From the NCBI GenBank assembly GCA_977006965.1, contig OZ345366.1, forward strand, positions 868,001-932,000: a DNA stretch of 64,000 nucleotides, given 5' to 3'. A program made the translations under genes and the position numbers. This stretch comes from Phymatolithon calcareum (lineage: Eukaryota > Rhodophyta > Florideophyceae > Hapalidiales). This document shows positions 41,914-51,394 of this stretch, piece after piece. Positions within the stretch are counted from its first letter, which is position 1, and each line of letters starts with the position of its first letter. The notes below the pieces were generated by a model that saw only the letters and a program-made list of their open reading frames with translations, had not been told where the DNA came from and did no database searches.

Positions 41914-43448
41914 GCAGTTTGTGTATTATGTGGGTCGTAGGTATGTCGTAATAGTTGAATGTTATCGCTCTGAATTCCAAACAGGCATAGAATAAATGAC
42001 ATTTGCATCTCTGCAAAATAAAACACCGCCAATATCAGCCCCAGAAGTGGGTAATGTACGACAAACGATGAACCAGCCGCACGTGTTCACCACCGTGAAC
42101 CCATTTTGCCATCACATCCAGTTTTCTCGTTCTTTCCGCCCCCTATTTATCACAACATGTGCTGGCCGCGCGCGCACCGGACGCAGTGCGAAGTCGGCAA
42201 ACATTTGCCACATTGCGTTCCCTGCACATGTCCGCTGGCTTCACCCAATGAAGGAGAGTCTCGGTCCTCGCTCGGAACTTTCATCCAGAAGCTCGCAGAT
42301 GAGCACCAGTAGTGCCGTAGAGTAGTCATCACGCGAGAAGTGGGTGAAAAATTGAACCGTACGCCGTGCGCGAGGGGTTCAATCGACCAAAGGTCAAGCG
42401 AAGACCTAATACTTGTCCGGTAGCCCTGTCCCTGATGACACCAGCACGTTCGAGATCAATCTGTAGCCATGCAACATCCCGGGGTGGCATATCGCGAGAT
42501 GGAAGGCCTAGCTATGCTTCCGTTCCGCGGCCTTTCACCCATGCCCCTCAAGGCTTGTGCATGGCAACAAGGGAACTAAAAATGTGGATTCAGAGAATAC
42601 ACTTCCTAGACACCGTCTGGCTTCAACGCTATCACGCATTCCTGTTCGAGACCTTACGCTAACGACTACATCACAGTCTTCAGTGAAAAAAACTGTCTAG
42701 TTTTGGCTCAGTTTGACGCACGTTGCACTTCGTGGTGATTCCTCTGCGCCAAATTGGCTATGATGAAATCTACCATAGGTTCACCGTGCATTTTGGATAA
42801 GGATGCTGAGCGGATTGCCCATATTTACCGGAGCGAAAGGCAAGTCTCTTTCTTGCGGCGAGCCGAGCTGAACAGCTTACCTAGTTGGCGACCTTCTGCT
42901 CCGTATTCCAGGCGTGCTCGTGGTAATGATAGATAACGAGGAAATGGAATTGGATAAGCTTGAAGTAATTCTTCGGATGCTTTACTTTGGCAAGCACCGC
43001 GCTCTTTCCATTTGTATAGATATACAAAGGACAGATGATCGAAACGCTCTCAGCATCACGCTTGTATGCACCTTGCCCGTCATTTAGGTCTCCTTATAAT
43101 TGTTCTTCACTCCCAGGGCTTGCAATGCAGGCGAGCCAGAATTTGCCTGCGAACAATAGGGGATTGGGGGACACGGGTCATGAAAATCATCAGCGGCTCT
43201 GAAAGGGATCTATTCTATTGTACTCACGTTCCCAAAGGTACCGTAGCGCGCAAGCCTGAAGAACCCAAACGTTGAGCCCAAACTAGAATATGATAATACG
43301 TTGAGAACCAAACCCTACTTTTTCCGTGTGCTCACGTCTTCTTGCAACCTCAAGAAAGACTTCAGGTACTCGTGGGTGGCACTCGAAGAAACTTCAAGTT
43401 CACGAATTCCAGCAGTCTCTTCTGGATTGCATAGTGTAGCATCGAAAC
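41914..43448. other. Intergenic region
   Basis: I see no convincing gene in 1.5 kb beyond the CLPTM1 3' UTR; the frames are short and conflicting. Confidence 0.4.
41991..41996 (+). terminator. AATAAA poly(A) signal candidate for CLPTM1
   Basis: Canonical hexamer 78 bp past the stop codon. Confidence 0.5.
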
Positions 43449-44083
43449 ATGGACGCTTATGTTATCCCGTCCTGTGTCGTAGCCAGGGGCATATCGAGGA
43501 GCAGAACCATGTGCTGTGGTCGACAAGAAGACAAGAGCGTTGTTTCCAGTGCGCGGCTCAGCATCGCGAGGAAGCTAGCTGCGGACCTTCCCAATCAGTT
43601 TCGCGCTCCACGAAAAATGGACTGGAGCATTTACGATCCCGCCATTACCTTCGACGATCCGCTCACCAAACTCACTGGAATACTTCTCTACAAGGTGCTG
43701 TACTATGTTGTTAAGCCATTGGAAAGTTTGGAAAAGCATCATGTCGCGTCTAACTTGACCTCATGCCATGTGCTTTTGTTTTTGCGTGTGGATATTGACA
43801 GGGAATGATACTCACAATCGCGCTCATCATCAAGCTCTTTTTTGAGAATGGCGACGCGAAATTTGAACTCAGCAGTTGCGAACTAACAAGTGATGGGGAG
43901 AAGGTCCAAACGAGTTTTAAAACTATCGGGAGAACACGGTGGGGGGCGGACGTTATAATCAGCGGAATTGACTATTTCTGGATCACCGAGAGGCAGGACG
44001 GCAGTGTTAGAATAATTCGACACCAATCCACTTGGGACCAAAGCGTCAATGAAATAAGGGACAGCTTTGGCGTCGGGATGTAG
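43449..44083 (+). CDS. SnoaL/DUF2358-like protein, probably spliced
   Basis: Two adjoining frames together read like one NTF2/SnoaL-fold protein of the DUF2358 type found in cyanobacteria and plastids. The first (43449 to about 43730) holds LAADLPNQFRAPRKMDWSIY and then DPAITFDDPLTKLTGILLYK. The second, in another frame, ends at 44083 with FFENGDAKFELSSCEL, RTRWGADVIISGIDYFWI and SVRIIRHQSTWDQS. An intron therefore lies between about 43730 and 43801. The acceptor tattgacag at 43801 is likely, which starts exon 2 in phase 0 at 43802. The donor is not settled; GTCGCG after 43742 would keep the frame. The function is unknown; the N-terminus could be a plastid transit peptide. Confidence 0.6.
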
Positions 44084-44345
44084 AGGAATATTATACCGAT
44101 TGCTCTAAGAACTGAAGTCAAGATGACCAACTACGTAGTGTCTTGTGTGATACTGTAGCCTGCTCAATACTCGGTGCTCATGCTCTCATCGATACAAGGC
44201 TCATATATGATATTGCCAACTCCATTAGGTGAGTAGAGCACCGTCCACACCAGTGCAGAGTTGAACTTGGTTCAAAGACTCGGCACCATACTATGACGAT
44301 TTACTTTCTGATATTGATGAGCCCTGAGTTTCACGCCAATTAATT

Positions 44346-45259
44346 TTAGTACGGCGCCCAACGACCACGCATACCCCGACGTGGTCGTCGGCCATACCCC
44401 CTGCCGCGGCCGTAACGCGCCCGGCCTCGACCACGATAGGACAAGCCGGGAACATTTGTCCGTTTTGGCACAACCTTCAACTTGCGTTCCCGAAACATGC
44501 TATTGTCCAGAATGGTTGCGTGCCTCACTGAGCTTTCCTCTGCAAACTCGATGTATGCAAATCCCTTCGGCATTCCAGTAGCCTTATTCGTCATAATCGT
44601 CACGCGGTTGATTGTCCCGCAATCCGAAAAAAGTAGTCCCAGCTCCTCCACTGTTGCACCATAGTCCACCTGTTGAAAACATAAGCAAATCGTGCGTAAG
44701 TTTTCTATTACATCGCAGTATTCATGGCCATCATGAAGAATAGTTTCAACTTACGTTTCCCACATAAACAGACCTTGCGTCTGATTCCGAAATAGCAGCT
44801 TCGGTATCCACCGCTGCAGGCACAGCGGCTGCTGGCTGCGGAGCAGCAGGAGAGGGGGCACCAGGCGCGGTTGCAACTGAGGTTTCACTGGTGCCATTTG
44901 AAGTTTGATTCGCAAGAGCAGTCGCCGCAGATGCAGCGCCATTTCCCATTTGAATGCGCTGCGCTTCAGCCTCCACATGTTCTAATCTCCGTTTCATCGC
45001 TTCGAGTTGCTGCGCCAAAGAAAGATTCGAAGAACCTAATTTAGTTAGGATGATTTCTTCCAGGTCGCGATGCGCTGAAATTGGGTCGCAATGCACTTAC
45101 CGCATCCACATCATCTGGGTCGTCATCATCTTTAGGGGAAGCGTCTGCTTCTGGTGTGGTTTCCTCTTTTTGCTGATCCTTCATAACTGAATCCAAAGTT
45201 GGTTCCGCAGTATCGCCGCTTGCAACAGCCGCCGCAGTTGTTGTCAAATCATCCGCCAT
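44346..45259 (-). CDS. PABPN1: Nuclear poly(A)-binding protein PABPN1/PABP2 (three exons)
   Basis: Binds nascent poly(A) tails and sets their length. Exons are 45259-45101, 45009-44755 and 44669-44346, giving 245 residues. Exon 1 is Ala/Asp-rich ([12 protein letters not shown]). Exon 2 begins with the coiled-coil [20 protein letters not shown], then a Pro/Ala linker and SVYVGN. Exon 3 continues [18 protein letters not shown], so the RNP2 strand VYVGNV spans intron 2. RNP1 is KGFAYIEF, and [13 protein letters not shown] follows. The C-terminus is an RGR-rich tail ([17 protein letters not shown]), matching the arginine-methylated tail of animal PABPN1. Both introns are phase 0 and restore family sequence exactly. 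Confidence 0.93.
44670..44754 (-). other. Intron 2 of PABPN1 (85 bp)
   Basis: Donor GTAAGT, acceptor TTCAACAG, phase 0, inside the RNP2 motif. Confidence 0.9.
45010..45100 (-). other. Intron 1 of PABPN1 (91 bp)
   Basis: Donor GTAAGT, acceptor TTTGGCGCAG, phase 0, with a CTAACTAAA branch-like word. A closer AG would leave an intron of only about 26 bp and break the frame. Confidence 0.8.
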
Positions 45260-45695
45260 CGCAAAATTTCTCCAGATTTCCCAGACTCACAAGAGAAATC
45301 TCCCAACCAATGCTCAGATGAGCGGCATAGACGAGATGGTAGGTCGATTCTTGCTCGCGCGTTGAAATGGTCGAGGTCGGATGGGTGCGCTTAGAGGGAG
45401 AATCTGTCACAATGATCCAACGAAGATGTGATGCACATTCATAAAAGGGACGCGGGGAGTTCCGTGCCACCCACTCAATTTTTTCCCAGAATTCGAAATC
45501 GTTTCAACGTGTATATATTTTTTAAACTTGAAACTATTTTTGACAGTATTCCAAAATTATTTCAAAAAGCTCCAAAAAGTTCTCAGATGTGGCTGCCATC
45601 GTGCATTCGATTTTGACCTTCAATATTCTTGGCGGCGCATCAGTGTCTAAGAGGATCTCATTGAACACGAGCTGCAACCCCGAAGCAAATCCACC
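45260..45695. promoter_or_regulatory. Divergent spacer PABPN1 / small membrane-protein gene
   Basis: A 436-bp head-to-head region with no gene. An AT-rich stretch (near 45515-45570) is notable, but no motif can be named. Confidence 0.35.
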
Positions 45696-46120
45696 ATGGG
45701 GCCGATACAGACTCTAATCAAGCAGGCAAAAACGCCTCAGATGTATCCGTATGTCAATGCATTGCAACTCAACATTATGCGACACTACGCTGCTCGAGAA
45801 CGTGCGCAGGCTGACAGTTTGCATCTTGTTCCCTCTGGTGCTTTCTCCCCTGACTCTGCAGGTTTGTTATCGGATTTGCTACCGTTTTCTTGGTATCCGC
45901 TAGCGTCTGCCGTATGAAAGGTAAGCTTTGCATCTCTGGCATGAATGAAGAATCGGCGACCAATTGAAAGTTGCTGATTGTATTTTCACGACGTCAAACG
46001 CTCTACTCGAATTAATTTCGTGCGTCAGATGAGGATTATTTGAACACGAACAACAAGCGATTTGCGGCGCCGTTCGTGAAGAAGAAGGGATTAAAGCCCG
46101 CCGAAGAGGAAAGTCACTAG
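45696..46120 (+). CDS. Small spliced membrane protein, mitochondrial-like (hypothetical)
   Basis: I do not recognise the family. Exon 1 begins at ATG 45696 (MGPIQTLIKQAKTPQMYPYV, then NALQLNIMRHYAARE). A second exon (about 45862-45920), after the acceptor ctgactctgcag, encodes a good transmembrane helix in another frame (FVIGFATVFLVSASVCRMK). A strong GTAAGC donor at 45921 and the acceptor gcgtcag at 46028 define a 108-bp intron. The last exon (46029-46120) reads DEDYLNTNNKRFAAPFVKKK and ends at TAG. The first donor is unresolved; no phase-2 GT was found in exon 1. A short N-terminal segment, one helix and a Lys-rich tail resemble accessory subunits of respiratory complexes, but that is a guess. 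Confidence 0.45.
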
Positions 46121-46286
46121 AAATGCCATTTTGATGATCGATGTAGTCGGCAGATCATGGGTACCTGACACGACGGGCTAATGGAGGTGGTGCTTAATAC
46201 AGTAAATTCTTCGTTGAAGTGCCTCTCTTCAAATCTCGTTCTTGCACCTGTATACTTCGGAAGCGCTATCATCAGGCAGCCCCTGA

Positions 46287-47069
46287 TTAATTGCTTTCGG
46301 CTAAGTTCGCTGCGTATAGTTTCGAAAGGCGAGGAGGATTCTCCTTGATAAAGTTATTCAATTTTCTAACAACCTCCTCGCCAACATCGTCTACAGCATC
46401 ATCAGCCGATATCTGCACCACAATATCTGCTTGAGCGTACATTGGTCTCCGTTCATTTGCAATAGATTCAATTCTATTTCGCAAATTTTCATCGCCCTGT
46501 AACAATGGTCTCGTCGTGTCGCCCTGCAGACGCTCAACCAATACGTCAACGGGAACATCGAGCCAAACCACAATTCCAGTTTGTAGTTTGCCCCAATTTT
46601 TCTGCCGCATGACAATTCCCCCGCCGGTTGCGACACAACAGCCGATAAACGCTTGCACTTGATCGAGAACTGCAGACTCATAGTCTCGGAAAGCTTCTTC
46701 ACCATTTTCCTCAAAAATTGTGGGAATATCCTTCTTGGCTGCCAATTCAATAAGCTCGTCGGTATCGAGAAAACGAAATCCAAATTGATGAGCCAGGTAC
46801 TTTGCGACAACGCTTTTTCCGCTGCCCATCGGACCCACGAAATAAACGGAGCATTTTTTTAGTCGGGACATCAAATCCATGACGGCTGGTTTCAGGTCCT
46901 TGCTGAACTCCGAGGCAGTTGCCCCCATATGCCATGATCTTTTCGCAACGCTTGTGCGACATCGGGACGGCAGAATTCTTGGTGTTCGAAGAGCACATTG
47001 TTGGTTTTTGGAAGTTTGCCACTGGAAAAAGCTCCCACGAGATGGTGAACATGGGATGAATGACGCCAT
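46287..47069 (-). CDS. SK: Shikimate kinase, plastid-targeted
   Basis: Phosphorylates shikimate at O3 in aromatic amino-acid synthesis. The 260-residue protein has an N-terminal extension of about 70 residues (MASFIPCSPSRGSFFQWQ, Ser/Arg-rich, few acids) typical of a plastid transit peptide. The kinase domain follows with P-loop GPMGSGKS (79-86). Then come FRFLDTDELIE with the Mg/shikimate Asp residues, FRDYES (shikimate-binding Arg), VATGGGIV, and the RPLL lid. It is a stand-alone enzyme, as in plants and algae, and not part of a fungal pentafunctional AROM protein. It is divergent from BUD32 with 319 bp between start codons. Confidence 0.92.
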   Translation of the reverse strand: MASFIPCSPSRGSFFQWQTSKNQQCALRTPRILPSRCRTSVAKRSWHMGATASEFSKDLKPAVMDLMSRLKKCSVYFVGPMGSGKSVVAKYLAHQFGFRFLDTDELIELAAKKDIPTIFEENGEEAFRDYESAVLDQVQAFIGCCVATGGGIVMRQKNWGKLQTGIVVWLDVPVDVLVERLQGDTTRPLLQGDENLRNRIESIANERRPMYAQADIVVQISADDAVDDVGEEVVRKLNNFIKENPPRLSKLYAANLAESN

Positions 47070-47388
47070 TGTCCCAGGAGTAGCAGTTTCTTAATCGCGA
47101 ACTCTGAATTCGATTCGAGTCTCTCTGAACGCCGACTTCCCTGTTTGACCTGGACAGCTCCGAGTTAGAAGCATTGAATTTGAGCCACGCTCGGAGTTAA
47201 CTCCGAATTTCTGGTTGGAGATCATGGAAATTAAAGGCTGAAAATCCTACAATATATGATACGCAATCGATCGAATTACTCTACAATTGTCACGTCTTGT
47301 CTCATCCACATCGACTTGCTGGCCTTTCTGTCTCACCGCCCATGATTTTAATCGAACTCGGCAAGAAGCGAAGCATAAAAAGTGTCCA
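47070..47388. promoter_or_regulatory. Divergent promoter region SK / BUD32
   Basis: Contains a perfect 16-bp palindrome TCGGAGTTAACTCCGA at 47191-47206 and a further half-site CTCCGAGTTA at 47158-47167. This is a candidate binding site for a dimeric regulator, shared by both genes. Confidence 0.45.
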
Positions 47389-48105
47389 ATGTCTCCAATC
47401 AATGCCATAACCATTGCCAAAAAGCGTATGAGGGCAAATCAGCAGATCGCTTCTGAGGAGAAAATCGCACAAGGCGCGGAAGGCGCAGTGTATCGAATTT
47501 CTTTTCTTGGTAAGAACGCGATTCGAAAAGTGCGATTTCCTAAGTTGTACAGACATCCAGACCTCGATCGCAGGCTCACCACGCGCCGATTAGCACAAGA
47601 AGCGCGTGCATTGCTTCGTCTCCGTAAAGAAGGATTGAACGTGCCGAGCCTGTACCATGTGGATTGCAAGAACAACGCAATTATCATTGAAGACCTAGGT
47701 GGAGTGACGTTGCGACAATTCCTCTGTTCAGCACAAGGAGCATCTTTAGGAATTCAAGTTATGGCTAAGGCCGGCGTGGTGATTGCAAAGATGCATCTAA
47801 CGGACCTTGTGCATGGTGATTTGACCACGAGCAATATCATCGTGCGGGAAAGTTCCGGCTCCAACCATGTTCCAGATGTTTGCATGATTGATTTTGGTCT
47901 CAGTTCGTCGAACGCTACAGATGAGGACGTAGCCGTGGATCTTTACGTATTGGAACGCGCTATTATTTCTGCACATTCGGCCGCGTCTGACGAATTGAAC
48001 GAGGCGTTTCTGCAGGCGTATGGAGATACAATTGGAAGACCAAGCGTATTGTCTCGACTGGAAGAAGTTCGTGCACGCGGTCGGAAGAGAGATATGTCTG
48101 GATGA
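47389..48105 (+). CDS. BUD32: KEOPS/EKC kinase BUD32 (PRPK/TP53RK)
   Basis: Atypical small kinase/ATPase of the KEOPS complex needed for t6A modification of tRNA. The 238-residue form from ATG 47389 matches the family (about 230-260 residues). It has a minimal glycine loop (IAQGAEGAVYR, 26-36), LAQEARAL, the catalytic loop HGDLTTSN (142-149) and DFG (168-170). VDLYVLERA and the conserved basic end EVRARGRKRDMSG complete the family pattern. The upstream 34 codons begin with a non-ATG codon and are not included. Confidence 0.93.
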   Translation: MSPINAITIAKKRMRANQQIASEEKIAQGAEGAVYRISFLGKNAIRKVRFPKLYRHPDLDRRLTTRRLAQEARALLRLRKEGLNVPSLYHVDCKNNAIIIEDLGGVTLRQFLCSAQGASLGIQVMAKAGVVIAKMHLTDLVHGDLTTSNIIVRESSGSNHVPDVCMIDFGLSSSNATDEDVAVDLYVLERAIISAHSAASDELNEAFLQAYGDTIGRPSVLSRLEEVRARGRKRDMSG

Positions 48106-48652
48106 TGCAGGCCTGAACTTTCGCTTTACCTTTGTCTATTTAGTCTACCGGAGCAATGCTTGCTGGAGATTTCCTCGGACCCAAAAAACATCATTGACAC
48201 GCTGTGGAACCCTCTGACAGATGGAGCTGCTATCAGAACTCAAGCAATCGTTGAGGTTGATGTTCTAACTGGGGAAGTCGCTGATCAACATAATTTTCCG
48301 GACCGGTTCTTCTATCCCAGAATTTGGTATACGCGACTTTAATTGCGCTGTGTCCAACTCAACTATTCCCGCTACGCAAAAGGACTCAACAGGAAATTGG
48401 AGCCCATTATATCGTTTGGAAAAAAGTGCAGGCACGTGGTAGGAATATGGCTATGTCAAGGAAGTGCTATGCAAGATCCAAGGAGCAACGCAATTTTCAT
48501 TCAGTGCACAAGTTACTTCTCACTTTTGCTGTAACTAATCCTCACTCATTTTTCCTCGGGAATTAATATCTGGCGTTAGCATTGTCAACCTAATCCGCTA
48601 CCAATGGTTAAATCAAGCACTTTACCACTCCCTATACATCCTTCATGCGTCC
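48106..48652. other. Intergenic region
   Basis: A 547-bp tail-to-tail spacer between BUD32 and p23. A frame near 48160-48342 has no family resemblance. Confidence 0.4.
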
Positions 48653-49299
48653 TTACAAAGCGGGCGGCGTGTCATCTCCATTCTCTGCCATCGAAGCCGC
48701 AGCGCCAGCTGGCCCAGGTTCGTCCTCATCATCCGACGTGCTTCCGCCAGAAACGAAATCCATATCTTGATGATCCTTGCTATCCGCATATTGGGCGTTG
48801 AAAAACTCATCCTCGTCCTCGTCCTCGGCGTTCCAATTATCCCAATCGATCTTGCAATGGATATTTTTCCCCTCAGGTTTCAGAAGTCTTGACCAATACG
48901 GTCCTCGTTCGGCTTTAACGATCTTGAAATTCACAGTGCGCGCATTAATTTTTCCAGTCGATGCTTCTGCCTTAATCGCCTTCAGAAGAGTGATGTCAAG
49001 TATATACTCTTCTTCATGACCCACGTTTCCACCAAAACCCCTAAAATACACCGCTCCGTCGTCTTTCATTGTGATGACGGCATCGCTTTTTCGAACATTC
49101 GGTAGATTCACGGTAATGTAAACCTGATCCTTTCTCTGTGCCCAGAGGAATTCTGGAGTTTTAGCGCCTCTGTATAAGCAAGCATGCACCATTCAGCGTA
49201 ATCGATCCAACAGAGTTAGAACACACGAAATATTCAATGCGGACGTTCACATGAACAGTTGTGCGAGCGAAAAACAGGACACCTGTGTACTTACCCCAT
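48653..49299 (-). CDS. SBA1: Hsp90 co-chaperone p23/SBA1 (two exons, 5-nt coding first exon)
   Basis: Binds the closed ATP-state of Hsp90. Exon 2 (49169-48653) carries a complete CS domain: TPEFLWAQRKDQVYITVNLP, KDDGAVYFRGFG, NFKIVKAERGPYWSRLLKPE and KIDWDNWNAEDE. An acidic tail follows (DEDEDEFF, GSTSDDEDEPG). The frame upstream of the CS domain has no proper start. Splicing to a first exon that contributes only ATGG G (49299-49295) gives MGGAKTPEFLWAQRK, the expected start. Total 173 residues; human p23 is 160. It is divergent from AHA1, another Hsp90 co-chaperone. Confidence 0.9.
49170..49294 (-). other. Intron in p23 (125 bp)
   Basis: Donor GTAAGT, acceptor CTTATACAG, phase 2 splitting a Gly codon (GG|A). 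It follows the fifth coding nucleotide. Confidence 0.85.
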
Positions 49300-49770
49300 G
49301 GTAGCTTTCGTGCTTGCCTATTTCGAGGCAATTGTTGGTTAAATTCGTCGGTTTGAAGTTTCCACCAGTCGACGTCGTGTTGATGAAGACTTTATCACTT
49401 ACGGATCAGTGTTGTCTCAAGGCAGCGCTGTTCGGCAACTCTAAATTGAGATACAGCTATGACAACGACCGAATCAAAATAAAAGCAAAGCAGATACTGG
49501 TTTGTACACGTTGCATGCTTCGACCAAGTTTCTGGATGTTTCCCGAACTCCTTTCACAAAATTTTCGAAATTTTGTCGAAGTGACAAAGCCCTTGCTCAT
49601 TTCCAACACATATTCCTCTGGAGAAGTCCCTTGACGCCGTCGCCGTCCGGCAGGCAAAGAATATCGACGTGCCCATCACGTTCCCAGAAGTCTACTGATT
49701 TGCGGATTCGTCGTCTGCATTAGGTATCCGGGCAGGGACAAGACTTTTTCCGATTTCACCGTTGGAGTGA
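49300..49770. promoter_or_regulatory. Shared divergent promoter of p23 and AHA1
   Basis: A 471-bp head-to-head spacer. One pair of heat-shock-element units (TTCccGAA) lies at 49540-49547, with only a poor third unit. Bidirectional control is inferred from the layout. Confidence 0.4.
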
Positions 49771-50793
49771 ATGGCATTGCAGGGCGAAGGCGACCCGCGC
49801 TGGGTCGTAAAAGAAAGAGAAGATGGACGCAATGTGAACGGCTGGCATTGGACCGACAAAAACGTCTCCATCTGGGCACATTCTCGAATTAAGGAGCTGG
49901 TACAACCTGAACTCGTCACCGTCGCACCGAACCCGCCGAATCATGTAGGCGTCAAGATGGATTCAGTTGAGACTGTCGAGGGCGATGCAACATTGTACAA
50001 TCGAAAGGGCGTGCTAAAGGTGCTTTACGACCTCAAGGTGGGTGGAAAATGGAGCAGCTGTCACGAGAGCAAAGATGATCGAACCCACGGCGAATTTAAG
50101 TTTGAGCTCTTTGATGAAGATCCTGAGGTTGTTGTGACTCTTGATACGAAATCGAAAGGCGAGATTTTGTACAAAGCGCTCATCGCGAAAGCATTGCAAC
50201 CCGTAGTGCTGGCCAAGTCACGCATTTTTATCAAGGAGTTGCACGCGGGCGCGGACACACCACTTGATGGATTGCACGTTCAGGCTCCGAAGCCCAAGGT
50301 TGTGGAGACGAAGGTCACAGACTACCTGAGATCTGGAATGGATCAAAAGCCCAAACCTGAAGTGAAGCCGAGTGATAATGACTTGTGTTCGCTCAACCTG
50401 ATTGACAAATTCGTGTGTTCAACTATGGACATGTTTCAGGTGCTCACCGACAGACCGCGCTTGGAAGCCATAACGCGAGCGAAAGCTGTATCGGACGCTG
50501 TTCCAGACGGGGAGCTTAATCTTATGAATGGGACCGTGATTGGGAAATACAAAAGTTTCACCCCAGGCGCGGCGATTGTGTTGTCGTGGAAGTTAAAGTC
50601 ATGGGATGCAGCGACGAAACCAGCGAACGTGGACATCAAGATTGCTGAGGAGGAAAATCACACAAAGCTTACGGTGGTGCTAAAAGGAGTTCCAAGAAAG
50701 TACAAAACAGAGACCGAGGGATTTTGGCGTACCCAGATTTTTCAGTCGATTAAGGTCGTCTTTGGGTATCGTTCTGCCTCTGGCCTGTTTTAG
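49771..50793 (+). CDS. AHA1: Activator of Hsp90 ATPase AHA1/AHSA1
   Basis: Stimulates the weak ATPase of Hsp90. The 340-residue length equals the human protein (338). The N-terminal Aha1_N domain starts GEGDPRWVVKER and NVNGWHWTDKN and runs to about residue 150 (YDLKVGGKW and the FELFDEDPEV region). After a linker with VETKVTDYLRSGM, the C-terminal SRPBCC/AHSA1 domain spans about 212-335. It includes MFQVLTDRPRLEAITRAKA, GTVIGKYKSF, IVLSWKLKSWD and ETEGFWRTQIFQSIKVVFGY. It is intact and intronless. Confidence 0.95.
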   Translation: MALQGEGDPRWVVKEREDGRNVNGWHWTDKNVSIWAHSRIKELVQPELVTVAPNPPNHVGVKMDSVETVEGDATLYNRKGVLKVLYDLKVGGKWSSCHESKDDRTHGEFKFELFDEDPEVVVTLDTKSKGEILYKALIAKALQPVVLAKSRIFIKELHAGADTPLDGLHVQAPKPKVVETKVTDYLRSGMDQKPKPEVKPSDNDLCSLNLIDKFVCSTMDMFQVLTDRPRLEAITRAKAVSDAVPDGELNLMNGTVIGKYKSFTPGAAIVLSWKLKSWDAATKPANVDIKIAEEENHTKLTVVLKGVPRKYKTETEGFWRTQIFQSIKVVFGYRSASGLF

Positions 50794-51394
50794 AATATTA
50801 TTGATGTGGATGTGCAGTCGACTGTATTTCCGCCCAGCTATATTGTTTGGCGATAAGGTTTGTCGACCTGTGTACAACGCTTCGTGCATGAAGTAAAGAC
50901 GAAATACATTTCATCGGTAATGCAGCGGTGGTTGTCTCCTGCGCCGTGTGAAACCTGGAGATATAGGGGAACTCGACCCCTCCATCCATCACAAAATTCA
51001 TGCAGGCCCAATCATCTCCCCACTGCTATGCTACCCCCGGGTGTGTCTGTTATCGTGAAGAGTCCGATGCAGGGTTTAGCAGGAACCTGATAGGTAAAGG
51101 GAACATGTAGGGAGTGTGCAATAGTTGCCAACTTACTCTAAAAAGGGGTACCGGGCACAAGAAAAATCTTCAAATTACGCTACGCTACCAAAAATGTTCA
51201 TTGTGAATATCGCGGTCCCTCTTTGCCGCTCAGTCTAGGAATCTGCGTTGAGTCTGTTCCATGTGAAATTCACACAAGGTGTTTGGCGTAGCTCTTAACT
51301 ATGCGCCGTTTATTGGAAAGAAGATATCACAGTAACAAGGTAACTTTTTAATAAACGATTTTACAAGCGAGGCCGACTTTACTCACAATACTCT
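50794..51394. other. Intergenic region
   Basis: A 601-bp tail-to-tail spacer. TTTATT at 51309-51314 is AATAAA on the minus strand, a probable poly(A) signal for the PWWP gene. I see nothing else. Confidence 0.4.

Noticed and set aside
45080-45100. Short 26-bp intron in PABPN1
   Set aside because: It is too short for splicing and puts the next exon out of frame. The 91-bp intron restores the coiled coil.
49540-49547. Full heat-shock element in the p23/AHA1 promoter
   Set aside because: Only two good units (TTCccGAA) are present and the third is poor. I mention it but do not claim an HSE.
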